Source of the DNA: Caldicoprobacter algeriensis
Lineage (GTDB): Bacteria > Bacillota > Clostridia > Caldicoprobacterales > Caldicoprobacteraceae
Assembly: GCF_023838525.1 (NCBI RefSeq)
Contig: NZ_JAHUQD010000008.1
Coordinates: 1 to 64,000, forward strand
DNA: 64,000 bases
Direction: 5' to 3'
The stretch's first letter is position 1; every line of letters begins with the position of its first letter. Below the pieces are notes generated by a model, which saw only the letters and a program-made list of their open reading frames with translations, did not search any database and was not told the origin of the DNA. Positions 1-8,512 of the stretch are shown here, piece by piece. The position numbers were made by a program, and so were the translations under genes.

Positions 1-1
1 T

Positions 2-115
2 TTCAATGGTGATCTGTATTTGCCAAATGATACTTCACCAAAGATATTGAAGATGCTAGAATGGTTGGGATTTAGTCCTGACATTTACACGAAAAAGATA
101 AATCCCATTTTTTAA
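2..115 (+). CDS. C-terminal end of an unidentified protein (cut by the window edge)
   Basis: An open frame enters from the left edge and stops with TAA at 113-115, giving the last 37 residues of a protein that ends in KINPIF. The short tail (LYLPNDTSPKILKMLEWLGF in the middle) has the codon use of a real gene. It lies 152 bases upstream of the GH3 gene on the same strand. No family can be named from so little sequence; a carbohydrate-related role would only be a guess from the neighbours. Confidence 0.5.
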   Translation, partial: FNGDLYLPNDTSPKILKMLEWLGFSPDIYTKKINPIF

Positions 116-267
116 CATGCGAAATGTAGGCTAAAAATGTGATAAAATATTTTTGAGCTTTAAACTAAGCTTTTTCTACATTATCTGTGATCGCGAATAT
201 TAAGAATAACAATATTAAAACATTCTAACCGATTCGTATTACGTCTTGTGATGGGGAGGGTTTGAAA
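116..267 (+). other. Intergenic region before the GH3 gene
   Basis: This AT-rich spacer holds a weak hairpin (AGCTT/AAGCT around 156-170, followed by a T-run) that may end transcription of the upstream gene. A strong ribosome binding site, GGGGAGGG, lies at 253-260. No convincing promoter pair or operator was recognised. Confidence 0.35.
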
Positions 268-2469
268 ATGAGCGATAATGCAAAACAACACGAAAATGGC
301 GGTATTCCGATCTACCTTGATCCCGATCAGCCTTTAGAAAAAAGGGTGGATGACCTGGTTTCACGCCTCACGCTTGAGGAAAAAGTCTCGCAGATGATAT
401 ATGCTTCATCCGCCATACCGCGCCTGGGCATCCCCGAATATAACTGGTGGAATGAATGTCTTCATGGCGTGGCCAGAGCAGGAATTGCCACCGTATTTCC
501 ACAGGCCATAGGGATGGCAGCTTCGTTTAACGATAAGCTTCTGTACAGGGTTGCGTGTGCCATATCTGATGAGGCTAGGGCCAAGCACCACGAGTTCGTG
601 CGCCAGGGCGACAGGGGGATTTACAAAGGGTTGACATTTTGGTCTCCTAATATAAACATATTTCGCGACCCCAGGTGGGGAAGGGGTCAGGAAACCTACG
701 GCGAGGATCCTTATTTGACCGGCCGAATGGGCGTGGCATTTGTAAAGGGTATACAGGGTGATCATCCTAAATATTTGAAGGCGATAGCCACACCCAAGCA
801 TTATGCGGTACATAGTGGTCCTGAACCTCTACGCCACTCCTTTGATGCCAGAGTCAGTCAGAAAGATTTGAGGGAGACATATTTGCCGGCGTTTAAGGAA
901 TGCGTAAAGGAAGGTAAGGCAGCATCCATAATGGGCGCGTATAATCGTACCAATGGAGAGCCGTGTTGTGCCAGCCCGACGCTGCTTCAAAAGATTTTAA
1001 GGGATGAGTGGGGGTTTGACGGCTACGTTGTGTCTGACTGCGGAGCCATCTACGATATTCATGCTCACCACAAGGTGACCAATACTCCAGAGGAATCGGC
1101 GGCACTGGCTGTTAATGCCGGCTGTGACCTCAACTGCGGCAGGGTATTTGAAAGCTTGATCAATGCGGTAAAGCAGGGACTTGTATCCGAAGAGACAATC
1201 GATAGAGCTGTGAAGCGACTCTTTAAAGCCAGATTTAAGCTTGGGATGTTTGATCCACCGGAGAGGGTTCCCTATGCCCAGATATCCTACGAAGTGAATG
1301 ATTGTGAGGAACACCGCAGGCTGGCTCTAGAAATGGCAAGAGAGTCGATGGTATTGCTCAAGAATGAAGGCGGACTGCTCCCGCTTAGGAAGGATTTGAA
1401 AGCGATTGCGGTAATTGGTCCCAATGCTGACAGCAAGAAGGTGTTGCTGGGCAATTACAACGGTACGCCTTCTAAATATGTGACCGCTCTGGAGGGTATA
1501 CGTGCGAAGGTTTCGCCTCAAACGAAAGTATATTACGCTGAAGGATGTGATCTTACTAGTACGCAGTCTAGTTACTGGGGACAGGAGGCTACTGCAGGTT
1601 TTGCGGAAGCCTTGGCTGCCGCTCAGAGGGCAGACGTGGTCATAATATGCTTGGGGCTGTCGCCCGAGTTGGAAGGCGAGGAAGGGGATGCAGCGAGGTC
1701 CACAGCCGGAGGAGATAAAACCAGCCTTGATCTTCCTGGTATGCAGGAAGAGTTATTGAAGGCTGTATGTGCTACCGGCAAACCAGTTGTACTGGTGCTT
1801 TTCAGTGGTAGCCCAGTGTCCATAAACTGGGCACAGGAGAATGTGCCGGCTATATTGCAGGCCTGGTATCCGGGAGAAGAGGGTGGAACGGCAATTGCAG
1901 ATGTGCTTTTTGGTGATTACAATCCTGGTGGGAGGCTTCCGGTTACTTTTGTTAAATCCCTGGATCAGATGCCGCCATTTACCGATTACAGCATGAAGGG
2001 CAGAACCTATAGATACATGGAGGATGAGCCATTGTATCCCTTTGGGTATGGATTGAGCTACACAACTTTTGAATACAGCAACTTGAAGTTGAGTGCAGAA
2101 GTTATAAAGGCTGGGCAGTCCATTACTATTTCGGTAGATGTAAAGAATACCGGCAACATGGCTGGAGATGAAGTGGTACAGCTGTATTTAAAAGACTTGG
2201 AGGCATCGGTGGATGTGCCCATTCATGAGCTCAAAGGTTTTTCACGAATTAAGCTTCAGCCGGGTGAGACCACAACTGTCACATTCACGTTGACTCCTAG
2301 GCAGATGGCGCTTATAGACAACGACGGCAGATGCATCTTGGAGCCAGGCAGGTTTAGGGTCATGGTGGGAGGCAGGCAACCGGATAAAAGAAGCGAAGCC
2401 CTTGCAAAGACCCCCATTCTTGTAGGCGAATTTGAGGTTAGGGGAGAACCTATGGAGCTGGAGTATTAA
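268..2469 (+). CDS. Glycoside hydrolase family 3 (beta-glucosidase/beta-xylosidase type)
   Basis: This 733-residue protein is a GH3 exo-acting beta-glycosidase that removes terminal glucose or xylose from oligosaccharides, probably in the cytoplasm because no signal peptide is visible. The motif NWWNECLHGVAR near the start is typical of the xylosidase/glucosidase subgroup. The nucleophile aspartate lies in YVVSDCGAI near residue 257. The second alpha/beta domain carries the acid/base region ELEGEEGDA near residue 470, and a fibronectin-III-like domain closes the protein. An in-frame TTG lies at 262, but the ATG at 268 is 7 bases from GGGGAGGG and is the better start. A terminator follows directly, so the gene ends its own transcript. 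Substrate choice between xylosides and glucosides cannot be read from sequence. Confidence 0.93.
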   Translation: MSDNAKQHENGGIPIYLDPDQPLEKRVDDLVSRLTLEEKVSQMIYASSAIPRLGIPEYNWWNECLHGVARAGIATVFPQAIGMAASFNDKLLYRVACAISDEARAKHHEFVRQGDRGIYKGLTFWSPNINIFRDPRWGRGQETYGEDPYLTGRMGVAFVKGIQGDHPKYLKAIATPKHYAVHSGPEPLRHSFDARVSQKDLRETYLPAFKECVKEGKAASIMGAYNRTNGEPCCASPTLLQKILRDEWGFDGYVVSDCGAIYDIHAHHKVTNTPEESAALAVNAGCDLNCGRVFESLINAVKQGLVSEETIDRAVKRLFKARFKLGMFDPPERVPYAQISYEVNDCEEHRRLALEMARESMVLLKNEGGLLPLRKDLKAIAVIGPNADSKKVLLGNYNGTPSKYVTALEGIRAKVSPQTKVYYAEGCDLTSTQSSYWGQEATAGFAEALAAAQRADVVIICLGLSPELEGEEGDAARSTAGGDKTSLDLPGMQEELLKAVCATGKPVVLVLFSGSPVSINWAQENVPAILQAWYPGEEGGTAIADVLFGDYNPGGRLPVTFVKSLDQMPPFTDYSMKGRTYRYMEDEPLYPFGYGLSYTTFEYSNLKLSAEVIKAGQSITISVDVKNTGNMAGDEVVQLYLKDLEASVDVPIHELKGFSRIKLQPGETTTVTFTLTPRQMALIDNDGRCILEPGRFRVMVGGRQPDKRSEALAKTPILVGEFEVRGEPMELEY

Positions 2470-2503
2470 AAAACGGGTAAATTTTTACCCGTTTTTTAAT
2501 TTT
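2468..2503 (+). terminator. Rho-independent terminator after the GH3 gene
   Basis: A perfect 14-bp stem (2468-2481 with 2484-2497) containing the ACGGGTAAA core is followed by a T-rich run. It begins just at the GH3 stop codon and separates that gene from the ABC transporter operon. Confidence 0.9.
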
Positions 2504-2657
2504 TTCCAAAATTTTTGCAGATGTACTTTTGTTTGCTCTGAAGTATTACTGTAGTCAAAAAATAATAATCAAAAATTGATAATTACTAAATATATTTGAT
2601 AGGATTGCTTATAATATTGGCAATTCTTTTGTATTTTTAGAAGTAAAATTGTAATTA

Positions 2658-2686
2658 TTGACGTAGCAATGCAAGATACATAAAAT
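2658..2686 (+). promoter_or_regulatory. SigA-type promoter of the ABC transporter operon
   Basis: TTGACG (2658-2663) and TAAAAT (2681-2686) are separated by 17 bases. Transcription would begin near 2693, just ahead of the ribosome binding site at 2701. The rest of the 2504-2712 gap is AT-rich with no further recognised site. Confidence 0.7.
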
Positions 2687-2712
2687 AAAAAGCAAAGAAA
2701 GGAGGGAATACT

Positions 2713-3672
2713 TTGTTAAATCACTATGCAGCAGTTAAACAACAGAGAAAGCAACCTAATATAGTTGTAAAGAAATTCATCGTAACTATAAGTAAGCATA
2801 AATATTTGTATTTAATGCTTATACCAGGGATTGCTTTTTTTATCATATTTCATTATATTCCTATGTACGGTGCTGTTATAGCTTTTAAAGAATATAACAT
2901 AATGCAGGGTATATTGGGTAGTCCATGGATAGGCTTCAAATATTTTAAACACGCTTTTGAATCACCGTTTTTTGGAGAAATTTTGTGGAATACTTTTATA
3001 ATTAGCGTTTATAAACTTATATGGGGATTCCCGGCTCCCATAATATTAGCGTTGTTGCTCAATGAAGTGAAGAACATGAAATTTAGACGGACTATCCAGA
3101 CTGTAAGTTATTTGCCCCATTTCATATCCTGGGTAGTTATAGGTGGAATGTTCACTGATTTGCTTTCACCTCAAACAGGAATAGTTAATAATATTATTAA
3201 AATGTTTGGTGGTCAGCCTATTTATTTTATGGCTTCTAAGGAATGGTTTAGAACTGTACTTGTGGTATCAAGTATTTGGAAAGAAGTAGGATGGAATTCA
3301 ATCATATACTTAGCAGCATTATCTAGTATAGATCCGCAATTATATGAAGCTTCTCAAATAGATGGAGCTAATCGATGGCAACAAACTTGGTATATAACTT
3401 TGCCTGGTATTATGAGTACTATAGCAATTTTACTTATATTGAGATTAGGTAACATTTTAAATGCTGGTTTTGAGCAAGTGTTCATAATGTATAATCCATC
3501 GGTGTATGAAGTAGCTGATATTATCGATACATGGGTATATAGAGTAGGATTGCAAGGTATGAGATATAGTTTAGCTACTGCTGTTGGTCTTTTTAAATCG
3601 GTGGTAGGATTTATATTGGTAATAACATCTAATTGGTTAGCAAAACGTATGGGCGAATCTGGTATATGGTGA
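2713..3672 (+). CDS. Sugar ABC transporter permease, LplB/UgpA type
   Basis: This 319-residue polytopic membrane protein is one of two permease subunits of a type I carbohydrate importer. About six hydrophobic segments are visible, starting with YLMLIPGIAFFIIF near residue 35. The cytoplasmic EAA loop that docks to the ATPase is seen as EASQIDGANRWQQTWYITLP near residues 212-231. The start is TTG at 2713, 6 bases after GGAGGG; no nearby ATG fits. The partner permease (4012), binding protein (4911) and AraC regulator (8513) match the lplB-ytcP-lplA type of cluster. No ATPase gene is present, and such systems usually borrow a shared MsmX-type ATPase. The coding sequence is AT-rich compared with the GH3 gene. 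Confidence 0.92.
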   Translation: MLNHYAAVKQQRKQPNIVVKKFIVTISKHKYLYLMLIPGIAFFIIFHYIPMYGAVIAFKEYNIMQGILGSPWIGFKYFKHAFESPFFGEILWNTFIISVYKLIWGFPAPIILALLLNEVKNMKFRRTIQTVSYLPHFISWVVIGGMFTDLLSPQTGIVNNIIKMFGGQPIYFMASKEWFRTVLVVSSIWKEVGWNSIIYLAALSSIDPQLYEASQIDGANRWQQTWYITLPGIMSTIAILLILRLGNILNAGFEQVFIMYNPSVYEVADIIDTWVYRVGLQGMRYSLATAVGLFKSVVGFILVITSNWLAKRMGESGIW

Positions 3673-3986
3673 ACACTCTCGAAAAGTAGTTAAGCAACAT
3701 AGGCGGGCGCATTTAATATTTTTGAAGAAATGATTACCAAACGAGGTTATATCAAACGTTTTAAAACCACTTGTACTTCTAGGCAAAACATTTTTACTTT
3801 TTAGATAACCACAAAGTGCTTAATTTTAGTGTATTGGCAAATGTTACCTCATATATTGAAAATGCGCCCAACATAGGCACAACGATTGATTTTGTAGGGT
3901 AACCTTGCAGAATAATTATGGGGTGAAGTCCCAAGGCCGAACCTGCAAACAAGCTAAAATAAAGCTTTCAGACTTTTCGAGAGCGT
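3673..3986. mobile_element. MITE-like element with terminal inverted repeats, between two permease genes
   Basis: A 314-bp non-coding stretch is bounded by 15-bp inverted repeats (ACACTCTCGAAAAGT at 3673-3687 and ACTTTTCGAGAGCGT at 3972-3986, one mismatch; the inner 12 bp are perfect). It starts immediately after the stop codon of the first permease and ends before the ribosome binding site of the second. Inside are an inverted pair GGGCGCATTT (3705-3714) and AAATGCGCCC (3860-3869), copies of AACATAGG beside both arms, and a hairpin TTGCAG/CTGCAA (3905-3948) enclosing GGG/CCC. Without it the permease genes would be about 25 bases apart, as expected in an operon. No target duplication is evident. 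It could be a non-autonomous transposon or a structured RNA element. Confidence 0.6.
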
Positions 3987-4011
3987 ACATGGTAAATTTG
4001 GAGGGGATTGT

Positions 4012-4884
4012 GTGGTTAAGCGAGTAATAGGAGAAAGAATCTGGCAAATGCTTATTTATCTTGTTTTGATAATTGTGGCTGCTGTAACGTTGTTTCCATT
4101 TTTATATGTTTTATTGGTATCTTTTACTCCATTAGTAGAAGTGCCTAATGTAAGTAAAAGCATATTATATATACCTAAACAAGTGGATTTATCTGCGTAT
4201 GGTCAGATTTTTGAAACTGATACTATACCACAAGCTTATAAAATTAGTATATTTGTTACAGTTGTAGGAACATTATTGAGTTTATTGGTTACGGTATTAA
4301 CGGCGTATCCATTGTCACGCAAAAATCTGCCTGGAAGAGGAATATTACTCTTTATGATAGTTTTTACTATGCTATTCAATGGTGGTCTTATACCTACTTA
4401 TTTGGTGGTGAAGAGTTTGCGTCTTATTGATAAAATATGGGCGTTGATAATACCGAGTTTAGTTAGTGCTTTTAATCTTATAATAATTAAGAATTATTTC
4501 CTTACTATACCAGATAGTTTAGAAGAATCGGTTAAGTTAGACGGTGCCAATGATTTTGTTATACTGTTTAAGATAATGTTGCCATTGTCTGCGCCTATGT
4601 TAGCTACTATAGCGCTATTCTATGCTGTTGGTTACTGGAATGCTTTTTTCAATGCCATATTATACATTAACAATTCAAATCTATATCCATTACAAGTGGT
4701 ACTTAGGCAAATTTTGTTTAGCGCATCTTCCAATATTGTTTTGGATATAGAAACTACTAAGGCTTCTCTACTGACTGTACGTATGGCTGTAATAATTGTT
4801 GCAACGGTACCTATATTAATGGTATATCCATTTTTACAGAAGTACTTTACCCAGGGCATTTTGCTGGGTTCAATAAAAGAATAA
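4012..4884 (+). CDS. Sugar ABC transporter permease, YtcP/LplC type
   Basis: This 290-residue membrane protein is the second permease of the carbohydrate importer. Six hydrophobic segments are visible and the EAA loop reads EESVKLDGANDFVILFKIML near residues 171-190. It starts with GTG at 4012, 5 bases after GGAGGGG. Its C-terminus, YFTQGILLGSIKE, is characteristic of the YtcP/LplC subfamily. It lies 17 bases before the binding-protein gene region and shares its AT-rich composition. The 314-bp inverted-repeat element separates it from the first permease but does not remove its ribosome binding site. Confidence 0.92.
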   Translation: MVKRVIGERIWQMLIYLVLIIVAAVTLFPFLYVLLVSFTPLVEVPNVSKSILYIPKQVDLSAYGQIFETDTIPQAYKISIFVTVVGTLLSLLVTVLTAYPLSRKNLPGRGILLFMIVFTMLFNGGLIPTYLVVKSLRLIDKIWALIIPSLVSAFNLIIIKNYFLTIPDSLEESVKLDGANDFVILFKIMLPLSAPMLATIALFYAVGYWNAFFNAILYINNSNLYPLQVVLRQILFSASSNIVLDIETTKASLLTVRMAVIIVATVPILMVYPFLQKYFTQGILLGSIKE

Positions 4885-4910
4885 AATAAAAAAGAGGAGG
4901 TATGTTTTTT

Positions 4911-6464
4911 ATGAAAAAAAGGTATAAGTTATGGTTGTTGATATTAGCTGCAAGTTTCTTGCTGTCAGTATTGGCTGGTTGTTCACGCAATCAGGATCAA
5001 AAGGCTGTGCATGAAGATAGTAAAGAAGCTAGTATTGAAGGACGAGATGATTCAACAGTTCAACAAGAAGAGCCCCCTTATGAGTTTGATTGGATGTATC
5101 AATGGATAAGGGAATTGCCTCCCGATAATGATCCTATAAAGCAGATTATTGAGAAAGACACCAATACTAAGTTTAATGTTATTATTCCGCCTCCTAATGA
5201 GTACGCGGAAAAAGTACAAATTGCAGTAGCTAGCGGTGACTATCCTGAATTAATACAATTTATGGGGGGTATGGATTGGAAGACATTAGCACAGCAGGGA
5301 GCGTTTATACCAATAGATGATCTACTACAATACGGTCCTAATCTACAAAAAATTATACCTGAAGAGAACTGGAATCTAGTTAAAATGGATGGTAAAATAT
5401 GGGGTGTACCATTATTAAACGTGCGAAATCCCGTCCAATTGTTTATAAGGCTTGATTGGATAGAAGAACTTGGGTTGGGAGATGGTTGGGAAGATAAACT
5501 GGGTGAAGAAAATTTTAAAACTATAGATGATTTTTATAATGTATTAAAAGCTTTTAAGGAGCATAAAAACGCGACTTATACTTGCAATGGGATAGGAGGA
5601 TTAGCACCGTTATTTGGTGCATTTGGTGTTATGCCTGGTAGTGATTTTTATATAAAGGAAGGTAATGAGATATTGAGAGTTACACAACATCCCAGAATGA
5701 AAGATGCATTGGCGTGGATTAACAAGCTTTATCAGGAAGGATTAATTGATCCTGAATTTATAACTAACAAATCAGAACAACTAACTAATAAAGCATTGGA
5801 AGGTAGAGCGGGTATGGTGTACGATATATGGAATCTGCCATTCCGGCTGGATGTTCAACACAAGATACAAGAAATTGATCCAAATGCTAAATGGGTTCGT
5901 ACTAATCCACCTAAAGGACCGGAAGGTTATGCATATTTAAAAGATGATAGCCGTGTTATGGATGGAGTTTTTATGATCTCAGCTAAAGCCAAGGATCCCA
6001 AGCGGCTTATACAGTTCTTAGATTATCTCATTGATGGTAAGGGATATGAGGTTTCACAGTATGGCATAGAAGGTATTCATTTTGTACGCAAGGACGGCAA
6101 AATTGAGTTTACTGAAGAAGGCAAAGCCGAATGGGTAGCAGTATATGGGAAAATGCGGCATATATGGGATCCAGATTTTTGGTATGCCAAATATAGCAAA
6201 TATGCTGAAAATCTCGAAGATGCGGCTATGGAAAATCCAGTATTACTTAATGTCGCTGAAGCCTTTACCCCAGGACCGATATGGAAGCAGTATGGAGCTG
6301 ATTTAAATCGCTATGAACAAGAAATGCTGTTGAAGTTTATAATTGGAGAGGAACCTCTTGATAAGTGGGATGAATATGTTAAGGCGGCTAATGAAGTCTA
6401 TCATGCCCAGGAAATCTCCGAAGAGATCATTGAAGGCTTGAAGGCAGATGGCCGATTGAATTAA
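4911..6464 (+). CDS. Extracellular solute-binding lipoprotein (LplA-like)
   Basis: This 517-residue lipoprotein captures an oligosaccharide outside the membrane and delivers it to the two permeases upstream. A signal peptide with a lipobox (SVLAGC, cysteine 24) precedes an acidic linker, and the remainder has the size and character of family 1 binding proteins that accompany LplB/YtcP. An ATG at 4902 lies only one base after GAGGAGG (4894-4900); the ATG at 4911 has workable spacing and puts the signal peptide at the very N-terminus. A terminator-like hairpin follows. The ligand is unknown; the adjacent GH3 and broken GH130 genes suggest plant or mannose-containing oligosaccharides, which is inference. 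Confidence 0.92.
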   Translation: MKKRYKLWLLILAASFLLSVLAGCSRNQDQKAVHEDSKEASIEGRDDSTVQQEEPPYEFDWMYQWIRELPPDNDPIKQIIEKDTNTKFNVIIPPPNEYAEKVQIAVASGDYPELIQFMGGMDWKTLAQQGAFIPIDDLLQYGPNLQKIIPEENWNLVKMDGKIWGVPLLNVRNPVQLFIRLDWIEELGLGDGWEDKLGEENFKTIDDFYNVLKAFKEHKNATYTCNGIGGLAPLFGAFGVMPGSDFYIKEGNEILRVTQHPRMKDALAWINKLYQEGLIDPEFITNKSEQLTNKALEGRAGMVYDIWNLPFRLDVQHKIQEIDPNAKWVRTNPPKGPEGYAYLKDDSRVMDGVFMISAKAKDPKRLIQFLDYLIDGKGYEVSQYGIEGIHFVRKDGKIEFTEEGKAEWVAVYGKMRHIWDPDFWYAKYSKYAENLEDAAMENPVLLNVAEAFTPGPIWKQYGADLNRYEQEMLLKFIIGEEPLDKWDEYVKAANEVYHAQEISEEIIEGLKADGRLN

Positions 6465-6472
6465 TTGTTAAT

Positions 6473-6503
6473 AAAGGGGTGGTTTTCTACCATCCCTTTT
6501 ATG
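6473..6503 (+). terminator. Terminator or attenuator after the binding-protein gene
   Basis: AAAGGGGTGGT (6473-6483) pairs with ACCATCCCTTT (6489-6499) through 11 bp with one G-U pair and runs into T residues. It probably lowers transcription into the following oxidoreductase gene. Confidence 0.75.
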
Positions 6504-6542
6504 TATAATAATTGTATAGAATGCACATAGGAGGGATTTATT

Positions 6543-7805
6543 ATGAAACAATGCTATGATATCATAGTGGCTGGTGGAGGCCTAACTGGTGTAGCTGCTG
6601 CAATTGCTGCTAAACGTTTGGGAGTGGAAAATGTATTACTGATAGAACGGTATGGCTTTTTAGGTGGTATGGCTACGGCTGGGCTGGTTAATCCATTTAT
6701 GAGTTATTTCAAAGCTAAACGACCATATACTCATGAAAATCAACTTATATTTGGTATATTTCAGGAAATATTGGATGAACTGGATAAACTGGGCGGACTT
6801 AAAAATAAATCTGTATTTGATGCTGAGATTATGAAACTGGTATTAAACCGCATGGTACAAAAAGCTGGTGTTGAAATATTACTACATACATTTGTAGAAG
6901 GTGTAATCAAAAACGATGCTAACATTATAGAAAGCGTTCGAGTAGCTAATAAATCTGGTGTGTATGAAATAAAAGGGAAAATATTTATAGATTGCACAGG
7001 TGATGCTGATGTAGCTTATATGGCTGGTGTACCTTGTAAAAAGGGTAGAGATGAAGATGGCTTTGCTCAGCCCATGACCATGTGTTTCCGGGTAGCCAAT
7101 GTGGATCATTCGCGAATGCCATCTAGGGATGAGATAAACCGGCTTTATAAAGATGCTGTTGCTAGAGGAGAAATACATAATCCCCGTGAGGATGTGCTCT
7201 TTTTTGACACTATTCAGGCTGATGTAGTGCATTTTAACACAACGCGTATAGTAATGAAGGATGCCACCGACGCCGAGCAATTAACGCAAGCTGAGTTGGA
7301 AGTTAGGGAACAATGCTGGGAGATGTTTTATTTCCTTAAAAAATATGTGCCCGGCTTTGAAAACGCTTATTTCCAAGTATCAGCTCCTCAGATTGGTGTA
7401 CGCGAATCGCGCCGTATAATTGGCAAATATGTATTAACTCAGGAGGACGTCTTGAGTGGGCGTAAATTTGATGATTCTATATGCTATTGCGCTTATAATA
7501 TTGATATACACAATCCAGCAGGTTCAGGCACTGTATTGAGGTCGTTGGCTGAAGGAGACTATTACGGTATACCCTATAGGTGCCTTTTACCGTTAAAGGT
7601 AGATAACCTGCTGGTGGCAGGTCGACCTATTTCTAGCACACATGAAGCCCATTCGTCTTTAAGGATAATGCCTACATGTACAGCCATGGGGCAGGCAGCT
7701 GGTACGGCGGCCGCCATGGCTATAAAGGAAGGTATATGGCCCTCTGAGGTGGATGCTCAAAAGTTGATAATGCAATTGAAAACCGATGGGGCTATACGAT
7801 TATAA
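6543..7805 (+). CDS. FAD-dependent oxidoreductase (FAD_oxidored family)
   Basis: This 420-residue flavoprotein has an N-terminal dinucleotide-binding fold, seen as DIIVAGGGLTGVAAAIAAKR followed by the acidic end of strand 2 (LLIERYGFLGG). A second FAD-contacting stretch, GKIFIDCTGDADVAYMAG, lies near residues 142-159, and the C-terminal LLVAGRPISSTHEAHSSLR is typical of the family (relatives of thioredoxin reductase and fumarate reductase flavoprotein). ATG 6543 is preceded by AGGAGGGA. Family members often sit beside LplB/YtcP sugar importers in Clostridia and Paenibacilli and may oxidise or reduce an imported sugar derivative, but the substrate is not established. Confidence 0.85.
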   Translation: MKQCYDIIVAGGGLTGVAAAIAAKRLGVENVLLIERYGFLGGMATAGLVNPFMSYFKAKRPYTHENQLIFGIFQEILDELDKLGGLKNKSVFDAEIMKLVLNRMVQKAGVEILLHTFVEGVIKNDANIIESVRVANKSGVYEIKGKIFIDCTGDADVAYMAGVPCKKGRDEDGFAQPMTMCFRVANVDHSRMPSRDEINRLYKDAVARGEIHNPREDVLFFDTIQADVVHFNTTRIVMKDATDAEQLTQAELEVREQCWEMFYFLKKYVPGFENAYFQVSAPQIGVRESRRIIGKYVLTQEDVLSGRKFDDSICYCAYNIDIHNPAGSGTVLRSLAEGDYYGIPYRCLLPLKVDNLLVAGRPISSTHEAHSSLRIMPTCTAMGQAAGTAAAMAIKEGIWPSEVDAQKLIMQLKTDGAIRL

Positions 7806-8447
7806 TGAGTATGTGTATGGTATATTGAATAAAATAGATGATGTATGAGTTAATATGTAAAATGTAATATTTGCAATGTTTTGAACTTTTCAGTATAAAT
7901 TTTTCAGCTTGTATTAACTGAGAGACTAATAGACCAACATATGGTTTCTAGGTTCTGGACTGACAATATGCGCTCTGGAGCAATAATATTTGTTTTTTGC
8001 AAATGAAAATTCCCCACTTTTGCAAAATGGGTGCTGGAAAATTTGCCAGCAGTTTATAGCATTATAATTGTATTTTTCAATCATGTCAAGGATTTGCTAA
8101 CGCTCACCCTTATGGGCTTTGTCCTTGACATGATTTTCAAATACAATTACTAAAACCTTATCCTGCTTGGCAAAAAAGCTGGAAATTTTTCGTTGCAATT
8201 TTGGGGAATTTTATTTTGCAACTAACAATTAATATTTTTAAGTTATGGTTTTGCTTCGGAGCGCTATGCATTTTTATATAGAAATGGATGTAGGAGACTT
8301 ATCTTGTTATATTATACGCAGTTAATAAGCTTATACTAGTCTCTATTTTTGTTTGGGTAATATTTTTACAAATTTTCGAATTAAGCTACAAATATACAAT
8401 AGGCTAAGCCCTGTTGACGGAAATTTTAAAAATCAAATTTACACTCT
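7806..8447. other. Long non-coding gap holding a large nested palindrome
   Basis: No gene-like frame is present here. The central part (7967-8269) is a nested inverted repeat described as a separate feature. The flanks, 7806-7966 and 8270-8447, are AT-rich and show no further recognisable sites before the promoter at 8448. Confidence 0.6.
7967..8269. repeat. Nested inverted repeat (about 300 bp) forming one giant imperfect hairpin
   Basis: Four concentric arm pairs are visible. The outer pair is GCGCTCTGGAGCAA (7970-7983) with TTGCTTCGGAGCGC (8251-8264), 12 of 14 paired. The second pair is 7997-8015 with 8203-8221, 17 of 19 paired, with TTGCAAATGAAAATTCCCC on the left. The third is TTGCCAGCAG with CTGCTTGGCAA (8043-8052 and 8163-8173), allowing one bulge. 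The inner pair is 8066-8092 with 8122-8148, 24 of 27 paired, with ATCATGTCAAGGA against TCCTTGACATGAT. The apex, 8093-8121, contains GCTAACGCTCACCC. It behaves like a palindromic mobile element or remnant in the gap upstream of the AraC regulator. A very stable RNA hairpin would form if it were transcribed. Confidence 0.8.
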
Positions 8448-8476
8448 TTGTCATAGTGATGAATATGTATTATAAT
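8448..8476 (+). promoter_or_regulatory. SigA-type promoter of the AraC-family regulator
   Basis: TTGTCA (8448-8453) and TATAAT (8471-8476) are 17 bases apart, 36 bases upstream of the ATG at 8513. It lies outside the large palindrome. Confidence 0.65.
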
Positions 8477-8512
8477 TAAAAATATGAATTCTATAAATTG
8501 GAGGAGTATTAA

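Noticed and set aside
3921-3948. GGGTGAAGTCCC sequence resembling a part of the cobalamin riboswitch core
   Set aside because: The surrounding conserved boxes and stems of that riboswitch are missing, and the sequence lies inside the inverted-repeat element.
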